Below the pieces are notes generated by a model. The model saw nothing but the letters and a program-made list of their open reading frames with translations. It made no database searches and was not told the origin of the DNA. A program made the translations under genes and the position numbers. From Dendrophyllia cribrosa (taxonomy: Eukaryota; Cnidaria; Anthozoa; Scleractinia; Dendrophylliidae), in contig JAJLRJ010000008.1 in assembly GCA_024195265.1 (NCBI GenBank), positions 21,372,958 to 21,436,957 of the forward strand: a DNA stretch of 64,000 bases. The letters are read 5' to 3'. Positions 40,696 to 52,302 of the stretch are shown piece by piece (the stretch's first letter is position 1; the number at the start of each line of letters is the position of its first letter).

Positions 40696-43600
40696 TTAAT
40701 AACGCCGTGGACTACGAGATCTGCTTCTTCCTCCTCGTGACTGCCACCCTCTGACAAAACAATTACAGATTGGGTAAGAAAAAGTCCTTAAAATTAAATA
40801 TGTACTGGGCAGATGAACTGCAAAACAAGGCATGTAGTACAATCGTATGATTTAACATAGCACATGGCTACTGGGAAAATACAATGAATTATTAACTGAC
40901 AGGTCCCACACAAAGCCTCTGGTTACACTTTTTTCCTCTGGTCTCAACTGATCACCAAGGACACTTTAGCTTCCTTATACAAAGGGTCAAATCAGACAGC
41001 AAACAATTAATTGGATATAGGACAGTTATGACCTCAGCCCTTAAAAATTGTTAAGGGCTGAGGGAATAACAGTGTTCTCCCTAAATTTTAGCTTAGCAGG
41101 TAAGGGAGCATTCCTAACCAGTTAAACTAAAAGTGTGCACCTGAGGCTCACTTTCCTAGGGTGTAGAGCTAGGTTCTCTGAAACCCCATTTCCTTCATTT
41201 AGAGACCTATTTTAGGCAAATTCACGTATGCACACCTTCGACCTTCAAAGGTAAAACAACTTACAACAATTTTATAATTCATTCCTTACATAACAATAAT
41301 TTTTTTATTATAGAATAAACACTTTGTAGAATTTCAAAAACCTTCAAGTGATTGCAGGCGGTAACAAATGTTGCTTCAAGCGGTAAATTTTACCTGTTAC
41401 CGCCTGATAAGGAGAACACTGGCATAACCGTCGTATGTTGAATTTCGACATTTTTTGCACATTTTTTTTTTAGCCAAAAAAGCACTCTGTTGGTAATCAA
41501 AATAATGGCTAGCTAATGTTCACTGAAGTAAAAGATTCAATTACACCAAAAAAATCCCACATCTTTGACAAGAAAGTGCTTTCTCAGCTCAAAAAAACAG
41601 TTTGTGAGTGAAAAATGTCAAGATTCAACGGTTAAGCTCCCAAAATTATTTATGGAGTGATGTGTTACTGCTGCATTCAAGACCATGTGAAAAAGGTAAA
41701 ATATCCGAGTAAAAACAAGTACAAGCTTTACCTGTCCATGTCAGGAGACCTGCCCCTCCTTCCACGTGGTGGTGACCTGTTGCAAAGAAGTAAAAAAATG
41801 TTTAGTCCCAACTTTCATTTACTGGACTGGAAACAAATTAAATAAAATTATTGTGAGTAATAAACCTGCATACCATTGTTCTACATAAGGCAATGTTCAA
41901 TTTCAGGATTAAATAACATATTTAAGCACAAATGGACTTCTTCATCTAACAAAACCTTAATTTTGATTTTTAAACTTATAGATGTTTAAGATGCATGTAA
42001 ACTTTGCCAGATATTCTTCAGCAAGGAAGTACAGTGGGGACATAAAACATGTGCTTAACTTTACTTTGAGAACTTACAAGAGACCTACACACAAAGACCT
42101 TACTTTAAATAAATAAACAAAACTAAATTTGGCCAAAATTTAAAGAGACAATGTCACTGAGATTTCACTTGTTTTAGGTAAAACTGTCTGAAAAAAAAAC
42201 TATTCAACAGCACATTTGTTCAATGTGATGCATAAAACTTTTAATGCTCTTACAACATCCAATAGAAATATCCAGTAATTCCTCACAGAGAGAACAAACC
42301 ATAATTAGTTTTTAGCATTTTTCCAAGACAAAATTAGTTAATTTTCAAGCTGTAATTCAATTTCACCTTGGCCACATCCAGTACACTAGTGCTACAGTAG
42401 TAAAATTTATTTATTATTGGTAACAAAACTGGATCACTCACTGTTTTTTGTTTGTTTGTTTTTGAAAGTGATAGTAAATAGACTGCGTGACATTGCCCCT
42501 TCAAACAAACTCAAAATATCTTAACCACTACCTTCAGAGTTGAAGTTTTGTTAAATGCAGAAGAGGAAAACTGAGTTTGTTTCCTTGATTAACAAAGCTG
42601 AAGTGTTGATTCACATGCTGAAGTGTGTAACTAACAAGTTGCCTGGGGGTGGATGACAAATTCGAGGAGATTGAGGATTACATTGCTGCTCGCAAACAAA
42701 TCGTAACCCTGGATACGTATTGATGACACTTGGGCAACATTTAGGTGTTGTCGAGGGTGACTGCAGAAATCCATACTAAAATCCGAGTGCACAAAATCGG
42801 GGTGTGGTGAATTTTTAGAGAGAGGGAGGTCGAGTTGAAAATGTTGTTGGCAGATCTGATGGACGAGGGCAGAATTTTGTGGTTGATTGAAGGAAGGAAA
42901 CTATCTGCTTGATGTTTCGTTGAACATCTCGGCTACTGATATTTTGGATGGAGTACAAAGGTGATCTTAGGCATGACACTTTGTTGAGCTTGCAACCATA
43001 AAAATGAGGCAAAGATGCGAGGACGAGGCTTATGGATGAACCTAGAGAACAACCCAAACAGTTATTTAGGTATGAACATCATACACTGTAAAAAGAAAAA
43101 AATTATAAAACTAATTCCACAGCTTCAACTGAGGATACTGTTATACTAGAGTGCTAATAACACATTGTTTGTTAGTAGTTGCAGATAGTTAAAAAAATTC
43201 ATGTGTGCTAGTAAACTACACAAGAAAGTTGAGACTTCGTAAAGCATACATGTAGGTACAGGTTCAGTTCAAGGAATACTATTGACAATTATTATTAAAA
43301 ATTACCTGCAGATGTGAGTGCAGTGTTTAGATGAAACTAAACTTTACATTAGTGTGGTTTCATATTATTTTAATATTACTGGGTATACAATAAACCAGTG
43401 AAACTGGTTCAATAACAAACACACCTGTATGGTGACCTAGACCTGTGATCGTCATAACGATCATAGCCTCCCCTGTCATCAAAACGGCGCCCACCACCAC
43501 GGTCACCGCGGTCTCCTCGGTAACCACCGCCTCCTCGGCCTCGTCCACGACCTCCATGGTGTCGAGACATTTCCACCCTGACACGAACTCCACATATGTG

Positions 43601-43792
43601 CTTCCCATCCAGTTCCTTTACGGCATCTTCTGCATCATGGATGTCCTCAAATTCAACAAAGGCAAAGCCTGGGGGATTACGAGCCACCCAAACATCATGG
43701 AGTCTTCCAAATTTCTCAAACTCTCTCTCAATTTCTTCTTTTTTTCCATTTTCTCCAAGGTCGCCAACATACACTTTGTAAGTCTTTGCCAT
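40696..43792 (-). CDS. SR splicing factor, SRSF3-like, 155 aa in three exons
   Basis: Nuclear RNA-binding splicing factor. Exons: 43425-43792 (start ATG at 43790-43792), 41732-41776, 40696-40750 (stop at 40696-40698); phases join exactly and total 156 codons including stop. The N-terminal RRM shows RNP2 VYVGDL and RNP1 GFAFVEFE, with the family phrase [18 protein letters not shown], followed by a Gly/Arg-rich hinge ([10 protein letters not shown]) and a short RS tail split over all three exons ([17 protein letters not shown]... then [11 protein letters not shown]). There is no CCHC zinc knuckle, so it resembles SRSF3 more than SRSF7. A TTCTAG acceptor touches the ATG, meaning the 5'UTR lies on an upstream exon. 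SR proteins usually autoregulate through poison exons; a candidate is given separately. Confidence 0.93.
41070..41421. mobile_element. hAT-type MITE with CAGTGTTCTCC ends
   Basis: Inverted ends cagtgttctccctaaa / aaggagaacactg, in an intron of the SRSF3-like gene. Confidence 0.65.
42144..42500. mobile_element. TTAA-type element, same family, copy 3
   Basis: Body shares accataattagtttttagca and aaaactggatcact with copies 1 and 2; ends agagacaatgtcact and gtgacattgcccct. Lies in the SRSF3-like intron 1. Confidence 0.6.
42933..43041 (-). other. Candidate poison exon in SRSF3-like intron 1
   Basis: A good acceptor (ggttgttctctag) at 43042-43043 opens a stretch that, joined to exon 1 in phase, reads 36 codons ([11 protein letters not shown]...) to a TAG at 42933-42935. 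SR-protein genes of many animals carry such stop-containing cassette exons that trigger nonsense-mediated decay. The 3' border of the exon is not determined. Confidence 0.3.
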
Positions 43793-43858
43793 CTAGAATT
43801 GAATACCAGTATAGATAATGGTTAGGCCAAGGTTGCATTTGAGACTTAACTGACTTAA

Positions 43859-44540
43859 GGTGGCGTACTACAGTTTATGGGGGTCACCAGATGCTTTCGA
43901 TGATATCAATCACAGGTGACCATTATTTTGTGTGAACAAGCAACAATTTCAAAGTCAAAACCATTGTACATGTACAAGATAATGGGTGTTTGTAATTTCA
44001 CCATCATCTTGTTAGAAGTGGATTAAAACAAGCAACCAAGTGGTTGTCAGAAGTCTGTGTTCTAATTCTACGAGGATGTTTTACTCAAAAACCACCCATA
44101 TGACCCTACCTCAAAATCTTACTATTTCAACTTTGGATAAAAATAAATGTTCTTGCAGGTTAATAATCTGCGAGAGTTTTTTGCATATTAACGCAAATAT
44201 CAAAAAAAGGAATTTCAAAAAATATTTTAAAATCTGTCTAACAGATTTTGAAAAAAAATTGTTTGCAGATCAATGCTGATGTACACCATAAGCTTAAGAA
44301 TATCAAAAGTTAAACATAGGTCATACAGCTAGATTTCGAGAACTTTACGACAAAAAAAAAAACATTTCATACGATCTCCATTTTGAGCATGCGCACTACT
44401 GCATACACCACGACCATTCACTTATCTGCCTGCGCATTACTAACATTCGTTGCTTACATAATTTTTGCTTGTGCTGTATTGCTTGCATGACACACGCACA
44501 TAAGGAAATTTATTGTCCCTCAAAACTATAGTAAGCCACT
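43859..44540. mobile_element. TTAA-flanked MITE next to a second one
   Basis: Ends ggtggcgtactacagtttat / actatagtaagccact, about 25 bases, between TTAA 43855-43858 and 44541-44544. The right TTAA is shared with the next element. Confidence 0.65.
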
Positions 44541-44544
44541 TTAA

Positions 44545-45529
44545 CCCATTGACACCTGAGAATTTTTATGTTTTTGAGCGATTTCCTGCATACACACGCT
44601 CCATAGGATTTCGTGACTTCATATTTAAAGTTACCATTGAAAGTGCTGCTGTTCTAAAACACTGAAGGCTCGAGTTTACTGGAAACGTCATTGTGACGTT
44701 CCCATTTTGCTTGGTTGAATTGCAATAAAGGGTCCAATATGAATTATCTACGATTTTTGGTAAGTTCACAGCCATTTTTCATCTTTAGTTGCTTCCTGAT
44801 GAGCATCATTAAGCTTGAAGGTAGTTCAGAGTCCACTTTCTCAATGAAGCAAGTTAGGTGTTGTACTTCGTTTACAAATTTGGCTCGTTGCTCGTTGAAC
44901 TGGAAAAATGGCCGCCAGGAAACAAAGTAGCCTTGGGACTCAACTTTGGATGAATTTCTTGACCTACCGCAGCATATTTTGGAAGTTGCGACCACAGGAG
45001 AACACAACAAGCGCGAAATTTCGGGGGTGGGTCAGAGTGGCTGTGGACTTAGTATATATATGAAATGTGTGGAGGACGGAAGGATCGCTGTCAAAAAAAT
45101 CTCATTATTTCCCAGCATGCAGTGCGGTGATGTTGAAAATTGAGGCAAGGTCAGTATGCACTAGAATGAGAGGCTGTACCTCGGCTGGAGCAACAAATAA
45201 GAGCAAAAAATTCGCTGCTAAGCTAGGACTAGGACTAAATTTTGCTGTGAATGTTGACTTTTGGGTTTGCAACGATGATTTGAATAAAAAGAATTAAAGG
45301 CAAAAACATGATTTTTGTTGTTTTTCTATGACGTTAAAAACAGTCATTTTTGTTATTGTCCAAATTCAAACGCTGATATTCTGCAAAAATCGCTGACTTT
45401 TCTGTGTTTATTGGTTATCTTAATGTGAGGGACTTACTAGTCAATGCTCACAAGTGCTGAGAAAGTTGCAATTTTTTAAAGCAGTGGAGTCTTGTACAGG
45501 CGGTTTTGGGCGTTTCAGGTGTCAATGGG
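44545..45529. mobile_element. piggyBac-like non-autonomous element
   Basis: Ends cccattgacacctga / tcaggtgtcaatggg, flanked by TTAA on both sides (44541-44544, 45530-45533). CCC ends plus TTAA fit piggyBac. Interior 985 bases without a transposase. Confidence 0.75.
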
Positions 45530-45539
45530 TTAAACGCGT

Positions 45540-46450
45540 AAATAGATCAGATGAGATGTAAGTCAGAAAGGAGTTCACACTACAAGTACGTACCAAGTGC
45601 ACTTAAGAGCCCTAGTGAGAACCAACCTAATAGGTTTAATGAGCAAAAACAATGCCTCGGCACATGCGTTTGACATTTTGATACATTTCTTTGCCGTACC
45701 CTGCAAAATAACAACTCCGAAAAAAGGATTCTTGGGTCTCTGACGTCACCTTCAGGAACATGCAAATTTAATGGCAGCTGTGCAAATGCGAAAAGTATGG
45801 TAAAAAAATTCCCTTGATTTGATTGAAAAACGGTTTGGATAGGTTACTAAATACATTATTTCCTTTCAAAAAGTGCAAACAAAAAAACCAAATTTAAGCT
45901 TAATAATGTGGGCGAACTGGCACTACATGTATATTACTCCCAAACTGTTGGAAGTTCATATTTAAGTTGCTTCCTTCGCGCCAGCTGTTATTTGGTTCGT
46001 CGAGTAAAGCTTCCTAACTTACGACTGCGTAGGAGACTTTAAGCAAATCACAAAATTTATCATGTTGACCGACCAGTATGCAGAAAGTATAAAGACGTCG
46101 CTCAAAATTCGATCCATGCCTTTGAACATTATAACAGTGTAGTTCCCACAAAGAAACGTTCGATGAAAACTTAATTACGAATTAACTCCAACTATACATG
46201 GGAAATGAAAGTAAGAATAACGCTATGCAAGACAGGCCAAACTTCATGGAAAAGGAAACAGTGACGAAAACTAAATCTTCGACAAAATCTGTTGTTCTTT
46301 CACTGTAGGATCATGAATCGAGGCACGTACAGACGTAACCGCGTTGTTAGTCGAATACCACGGGAAAATCAATGTACATAGACATTTTCAGTCCCAGCTA
46401 CCATCCTCTTCGTGTCTTAATTGACAAAAAGAAATCATTTTTAGGCTCAC
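45540..46450. other. SRSF3-like 5' intron, no feature seen
   Basis: No coding frame, palindrome or tandem repeat that I can support. It is the proximal part of the long first intron. Confidence 0.5.
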
Positions 46451-46454
46451 TTAC

Positions 46455-46760
46455 CTTAATTTGCGTGTTAAAATACTGAAAAATCTCTGGAACACAAGCA
46501 CATGCAACTTGGCAAGCAGAATCGTCGTAATGAACGAGTTCCAGGAACGCGCGGTATACAAACAACACCCATGCGAGGCTCTTTGAATGGGCGGCGCGGC
46601 GGAACCGCAAAGGAACGAAGGAACCGCATCGCCGCAAAGCGATTGCACCGCCAAAAACTTGGAGGGGGGAGGGGGGAACAATAGCATTAGCTATAAATGC
46701 GGCCTTTTTGTAGCCAATCCCAAGAAAATTACCGATCAAACGGATACCGTGTAGCATGAA
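46455..46760 (-). promoter_or_regulatory. Probable 5'UTR exon and promoter of the SRSF3-like gene
   Basis: A strong donor (attaag|gtaagtgag) ends a candidate untranslated exon at 46455. It is the best upstream partner for the acceptor touching the ATG at 43792. Sequence just upstream (46480-46680) is GC- and CpG-richer than its surroundings, as expected of a promoter. The transcription start is not determined. Confidence 0.35.
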
Positions 46761-46779
46761 ATTTTTGCGGGTTTTAAAG

Positions 46780-47410
46780 GAATACTATCCCGGCTGAAAT
46801 ATCGTGTTTTCATGATTATGGCCAGGAGCTTGCTTTGAGTTTACTTTAATATTATCTTTAAATTGGAAGACACCATCGCCAAAAGTGATAGAAGCAAAGA
46901 AATATGAACTAAACTGGCAAAATAACGGCTACAAAGGTCTTCAAAACTTCACAAGAATGGCAAGTTTGATTTCTTTACCGCCTGTCAATAAATCAAATTT
47001 CATGAAATGTAATCCACTTCAATCCTTGCAATCCTGCACTTTATCTCCAAACTATTGCTTTTGTTTTGCTTTATAGTATCTCGCTATCCAACTAAGTTGT
47101 ATATTTGGTGGCATTTGGCGATATAACGTGGAAATAAGGGAAATTTTGCTATTTCGGCGGGCGGTGTCCTTTTAATTTTTGCGGATTGCCCTCCATTCGC
47201 AAAAATAAGCTCCCGCAGAAAGAAAAACTCGCAGAATTTCAAATAATACTCCGCAAAAATTTACTCTCTTTAGTAAATAAAGAACTCTGCTTTTTAATGT
47301 AGTCATGTAGACTTGCGTTACTGGGACGATATCGGACGTAAATAAGAACTATTAACATTAAAGTTTTACATTCACGTAACGTTTACTATTCATTATAAGT
47401 TATATAAAAA
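46780..47410. other. Intergenic stretch, no feature seen
   Basis: AT-rich sequence upstream of the SRSF3-like gene; short ORFs only, none recognisable. Confidence 0.5.
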
Positions 47411-47414
47411 TATA

Positions 47415-47756
47415 TGGTTGTTTACCATTTTATCCAAAAATCCCGAAATTTCGGAAATGGGAAGACTAATTTGGTCTTTCCTGGGAAAACAGGATTTCTT
47501 GAATGGAAATCCAAAGTTCCCAAATGGAAATGTACGTTGTATTTGCTCGTTTTTCCCAATTCCGGGCCTTTCGGCTTGGATGGCGCTTGGCCACTTTGCT
47601 CATCAACGCTCAAAGATAAATCCGTACCTTAAGGGAAATGGTCGTAGAAATAGAACGGGCGCATCCCTAAGGAAATTTCCATTCTGGTTTTGACGTGTCC
47701 CATTTTCTACAACTGTCGATCAACCCGGGTTTTTCTGATTAAATGGTAAACAACCA
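47415..47756. mobile_element. MITE with TGGTTGTTTACCATTT ends
   Basis: Inverted ends tggttgtttaccattt / aaatggtaaacaacca; 342 bases, non-coding. Confidence 0.75.
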
Positions 47757-48203
47757 ATGAAAACCACAAAAAATTGCAATTTAGCGTGGCCCCAGAGAGG
47801 GCTCCCCTATAAAAATGACGAGGCTCGTCTGAAAATGTTTGAAAACAAACCTCAAAAGTACCAGAATCTCCTTAGGGCTGACAGTCCGTACTATTAAATT
47901 ACTGTTAAGATTGTTTTTCTCTTAATCTTTTGAACTATATAAACAGTTTTCAAACACTGTAATAGTTACTTTAGAAAATGTATGTTGCTTAGCATACGAA
48001 ACGAGTCAAGTTTATATAAAAATGCGTTGGTTTACCATGTTGTGTTTTATTTTTAATCAAGTTACGATGGCCTAATAAGAACAAGAGTTTATATGATACC
48101 AGAATCTCGTTTGATAGGCGAGGCTCAAATATATTTTTACCCCTAAGAAGCAGCATTTTTATACAACACAAGGCATATTAAACACTCAATGACTGGTCCC
48201 GAG

Positions 48204-48325
48204 TAGCCTGCGAATACAGCCGCCTCTCATCGCTCCCGGCCGTTAGGGGCGTTCGCGCGAGAGAGCTCTCACGCGAATGCCCCGAGCGGCCGGGAGCGAT
48301 GAGAGGCGGCTGTATTCGCAGGCTA
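48204..48325. mobile_element. GC-rich hairpin element with a 9-base target duplication
   Basis: 122 bases, almost fully palindromic (arms tagcctgcgaatacagccgc and onward, about 55 bases). The flanking string ggtcccgag is repeated at 48195-48203 and 48326-48334. It sits inside the repeat family that also occurs at 13260-13790. Confidence 0.85.
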
Positions 48326-48334
48326 GGTCCCGAG

Positions 48335-48660
48335 GGAAACAGTGAATTTTGTTTCAGGAAACAAAATTCACTGTTTACCGAGGGATCAGTCATTAAGTGA
48401 TTTTTCACAACATAGTTTGAAAAACGCGCCGAGCACTCGAGGTAAACATCAATCGCATCATAATCATGCCATCTTTTGTCACGGTCTGATCACTTGCGCT
48501 AGCGGGCAACAGTGCAATGTTACCCTCTGACGTCAAAATTGTTGCCCGCTTAGGACAATTGGCGGGAAAAAATTTGTTTGTTAGATGTCATGTGACCATG
48601 AATCAACCAATCAACGCACGCGTTGTATTGAGAAAAACTACAGCTATATAACAATCTGTA
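48335..48660 (-). repeat. Dispersed repeat with tccctcgg / gcccgct words, copy 2
   Basis: Shares gcgggcaac, tgacgtcaaa, gttagatgtcat, tttctcaatacaacgcg-type words with 13260-13790 in opposite orientation. Confidence 0.6.
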
Positions 48661-49807
48661 ACAGATATTTTTTCAGCTCAAACCCCTAAAAGGTACCGCG
48701 ATAATTTTAACCAATATACAAATTTTGACCCCTAAAAGGAACGACAAGCACCCCCGTCATTTTCATATCGGAGTCCCCCCCCCCCCCCCCACCCCCGGGG
48801 AGCGTAGCATCGATTAAAACGCCTATGGAGTGTTAATCACAAAAGATGCGGACAGAACTCGAACCAATCAGAACTCGAAGCTAGAATATATAGCCAATGC
48901 CGAGGCCAGGGCGAGAAAACGCGTGCGAGTAACTCAGGATTGGTTTTGGTTTTACTTGTAACTAGTTGAAAAAGTGGCGCGAATTTTTTGAGCCAATAAC
49001 AAACGTAGATTTGCAAAACCATCCGAAATAACTTTCACCACAGGTAGCGAAGCTACACGAGTGTCACAGTAATAATAATAAATAATAATGCGACCGTTAT
49101 GGGACAGTGAGTGAGTTTTAGTTCCATCGCTTTCTCGCTGGAGACGCTCTAACTCGCCTCCCAAACCATACAGGTGACATGAAAACGCACAAGCGAAGTA
49201 AGGTAGGCATTTTTATTGAAATCTCGTTCGTATTTTTTAGCTCCTAGAATGGACCTTTTTTCCATACAAATCCTTATAATTTCGGTGTTACGTAACGGTT
49301 ACTGTGACACTCATATAGCTTGGGCTACCTGTGCTTTCAACACTCATTTTGTAAACCACTCTATAACTAGTAATGGGCCCTACTGAAAAAATACAACTCG
49401 TGGAAAGAGAAACGTAACAACAATTCGCGATTTTAATGAGTAAATGCGTGCAGGCCTTCATGTCAAACATATTTTAACCAGCAAGTTTGAGCTCTTAGTT
49501 AGTGCATTTTGGTGCATGCCAACCTTTCAAATGCAATATGAACCCTTTTATGAAATCTCAGCTATGCGCTAAGGAAAGGAGGAAGGGAACATTTTTCTAG
49601 ATACAATTTCTCAAATGTTTCCTTAAGTATTTTTTTAAAAATATGTTATACGCAACTTCGCTAATGAACGACAACTCTGACAACTAAACGTAATGATGTA
49701 AACAAAAAACATGTCATTCATGTTGGAAATATAAACGGCAACTACAATGATTAGGACTTAATGGCAATCACCTCCACTTTAAAACTATCCTTACGATTGC
49801 TTTACTA

Positions 49808-50749
49808 CAGTGTCAACTCTCTCTCAAGCGACCGCCCTTGGTGCAGGAAAAAGTGGTCGCTTAAGGTTACAGTGTACCTTCAGATCGAAAATTTATTGAA
49901 ATTTTTTTTGGCGTCAAAATAAAGTTTACAGAATGAACTTTCATCCAAAAAAAATTATCGAAAAATAGTGAAAATTGACGGAGAAATGACGGTATAACTT
50001 TTGTGAGCGGAGTTTGTTTATGAAGCAATATGTTTTTCTAAGCGCTGTTTTCTCAAAGTTAATTTTTCGCTTGTAGGGGACACTTTAAAGAGCTACAACT
50101 CAAAGGGAATTTGTTCGATTTTCCTCAAATTTGGACACAAGCTAGGCTAACATATAATCAACAAAAACGTGTCGGCGAATTTCTTATTTCCGAAAACTTT
50201 TTCGTCAAGAGCCATTTCCGTGCGATCACTTCAATTTGTTTTCTCCCATTTTCGAAAATATTCTGTAACTTTTCACCGCAATTGAATATGGGAAATCGCC
50301 GACACGTTTTTTTAGCGCTTCGTGTCCGGAAACCCGAGAACAAATCAAATTAGCAAAATACAATAATCGCTTTGAGTTATAGCGTTTTAAAGCTGATTCG
50401 GACGTTCGAATTTAGACGTCGTAAAAAAATCGACAATTCATTTTATTACCAAATGGTTTCCATATTTAGATAGCCAGCTCTATAAGCTTTAATTTGATAT
50501 CTGGGTTTAGGTATATTAAGTGTAATCTTTAAGACGCTAGAGCTGTTATACTGGAGACACCCCCGAAGGTACACTGTAACGTTAAGGGAGGTGGTCACTT
50601 AACAGAAAAATCACTTTGAAACATTTCTTGACTGAGAAACAAAACGGTTATTTACAAAGTGGTCGCTAACGGGAAGTGGTCGCTTACGGAAATTGGTCGC
50701 TTACGGGAAGTGGTCGCTTAAGAGAGTGGTCGTTAAGAGAGAGTTGATG
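49808..50749. mobile_element. TA-flanked MITE, interrupted by a nested one
   Basis: Ends cagtgtcaactctctctcaa and cgttaagagagagttgatg, with internal words gtggtcgctta. It is split by the element at 49870-50576. Confidence 0.75.
49870..50576. mobile_element. Nested TA-flanked MITE
   Basis: Ends cagtgtaccttcagat / ccgaaggtacactg, TA on both sides, inside the element 49808-50749. It is the younger of the two. Non-coding. Confidence 0.8.
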
Positions 50750-50796
50750 TATTTTGAATGCATGAAATTCAAGTTTCAAAGTGGAAATAGTAATTA

Positions 50797-50971
50797 CAGT
50801 CAAACCTCCCATAAACGGACACCATGGGGACCAAAAAAGTGTCCGCTTAAGAGGTGTCCTCTTTTTGAAGGTTAAAAATCTGATAGTTGTATGTCACTGG
50901 GACCACGACTATGTGTCCGCTTATGGGAGACGTCCACCTATGGGAGGTGTCCATTAGCGGAGGTTCGACTG
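50797..50971. mobile_element. Short TA-flanked MITE
   Basis: 175 bases; ends cagtcaaacctcccataaac / ttagcggaggttcgactg, TA on both sides. Related worn copies lie near 1755-1935 and 54115-54215. Confidence 0.8.
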
Positions 50972-51298
50972 TACGACCATCATGACTTAATCAAGACATC
51001 AATTGCGATATTTTTAACATAACAAATTCTCCATCAGCAGCTTACTGTCTCCATTACATATTTTCAACCTCAATGCCACTCAGGTAGCATATGATTATAT
51101 GTCCTTTCTTGAAGTCACCATCTATCGACAAGACCATGGTCAACTTTCAACCAAGTCTACCGTAAACCCACCCATGCGGAAAGATATCTAGCGTTAGACT
51201 CGCACCACCCATTCACGCATAAGAGGGCCGTTGTCAAGTCTTTGACCGATCGTGCCAAAAATATTCCATCTTCAAGTGATGAACGATGAAAAAAAAAA

Positions 51299-51787
51299 AT
51301 GAAAGATGTAACTTCTGGACTGTTTGTGAATGGATATCCAAAACGTTTTATTGTTGACGGTGGCAAACCGAAACTGTCACTTCAACAATCGTCAGCAACT
51401 GCACCGGTCATCATGAATAATATGTGCATATTGCCATACATCAAGAGTATAACAGAACTGATCAAGCGAATTTTAAGCAATTATGGCATCAAACTTGCCT
51501 TAAAACCATACCAGACTATCGCCAGTTTATTTCCTAAACCGAAAGACACTGTCCCCAAAGATCAGATTCGTGGCGCTATTTATTCAATCCCCTGCCAAGA
51601 TTGTGACAAGAGCTACATTGGTGAAACGAAACGTAAATTTGCTTCTCGACTGAAAGAACACCAGAAAGCGGTAGAACATGAACAATCGCAAAAGTCAGCG
51701 TTAGCCGAATATTGTTTACGTTTTGGTCACTCTATCTCCTGGAGATCTGACGCACTAATGCAAATTGGCGTAACAGACGCCTTTTGA
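51299..51787 (+). pseudogene. Penelope-like GIY-YIG endonuclease fragment
   Basis: 162 codons. The Cys-rich lead YSIPCQDCDKSYIGETKRKF is the GIY-YIG signature of Penelope elements, followed by FASRLKEHQKAVEHEQ. Upstream RT sequence is interrupted by a stop at about 51287, and the frame ends early in ...GVTDAF while the continuing family sequence (NPLNRDDGIHLAES) is in another frame. Confidence 0.75.
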
Positions 51788-51848
51788 AGGCATGGGAGAT
51801 CAATGTTTGTAAGAATCCGCTCAATCGGGACGACGGCATTCATTTGGC

Positions 51849-52191
51849 AGAGTCTAAACGCTATAGCTCAGAAGGAGGTCGGACACATTAATTAGTATAT
51901 ATAACGGGGTAACTGGTTGTTAAGGTTGGGGTTAGCAGTTTATATAGTTAATTTTAGGCCTAAACAATCCGAGAAGCTAGGTGGTACAGTGGTACGGTAG
52001 GCTATGTAAGCCTATGTAAGCCTATGTAAGCCTAAGCCTAGCTGAGGTCACAGGTTCAATCCTGAATGGGGATTTAAGATTTTCTTTTTTACAAATTTAT
52101 TGAAAATCTAATTCTAAGAGTCGACATAACGTTATATAATTCTCAATAAGGTGTCCGACCTCCTTCAGAGCTATAGCAGGTAGACTCTACC
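51849..52191. mobile_element. Palindromic element inserted in the Penelope remnant
   Basis: Imperfect terminal inverted repeats of about 45 bases: agagtctaaacgctatagct on the left against agagtctacctgctatagct on the complement of the right, continuing through gaaggaggtcggacac. It interrupts the endonuclease remnant and its 3' end. No coding capacity. It contains a tRNA-like module, described next. Confidence 0.65.
51978..52091 (+). repeat. tRNA-derived SINE-like module
   Basis: An A-box match (tggtacagtgg, 51982-51992) and a B-box match (ggttcaatcc, 52053-52062), followed by a T-run terminator (52080-52090), as in an RNA polymerase III unit. Between the boxes is a short tandem repeat gtaagcctat (about three copies), which lengthens the spacing beyond that of a normal tRNA. 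Confidence 0.5.
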
Positions 52192-52302
52192 CATTCATTT
52201 GCCGCATGAGTATTTGAATTTAACTTTAATGGGCAAGACTGAATTAGCTCGAATTTGCATTTTTCTTAATATATATACGCGCTCTTTGTAAATTTCTTAT
52301 CA

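Noticed and set aside
43360..43825. ORFs overlapping SRSF3-like exon 1 in other frames
   Set aside because: Shadows of the RRM and glycine-rich coding sequence.
44744..45010. 88-codon minus-strand ORF inside the TTAA element
   Set aside because: Could be a transposase scrap, but it is too short and unlike any family I can name.
51978..52070. A functional tRNA gene
   Set aside because: A and B boxes are present but the body is lengthened by a tandem insert and no cloverleaf or acceptor stem can be drawn.
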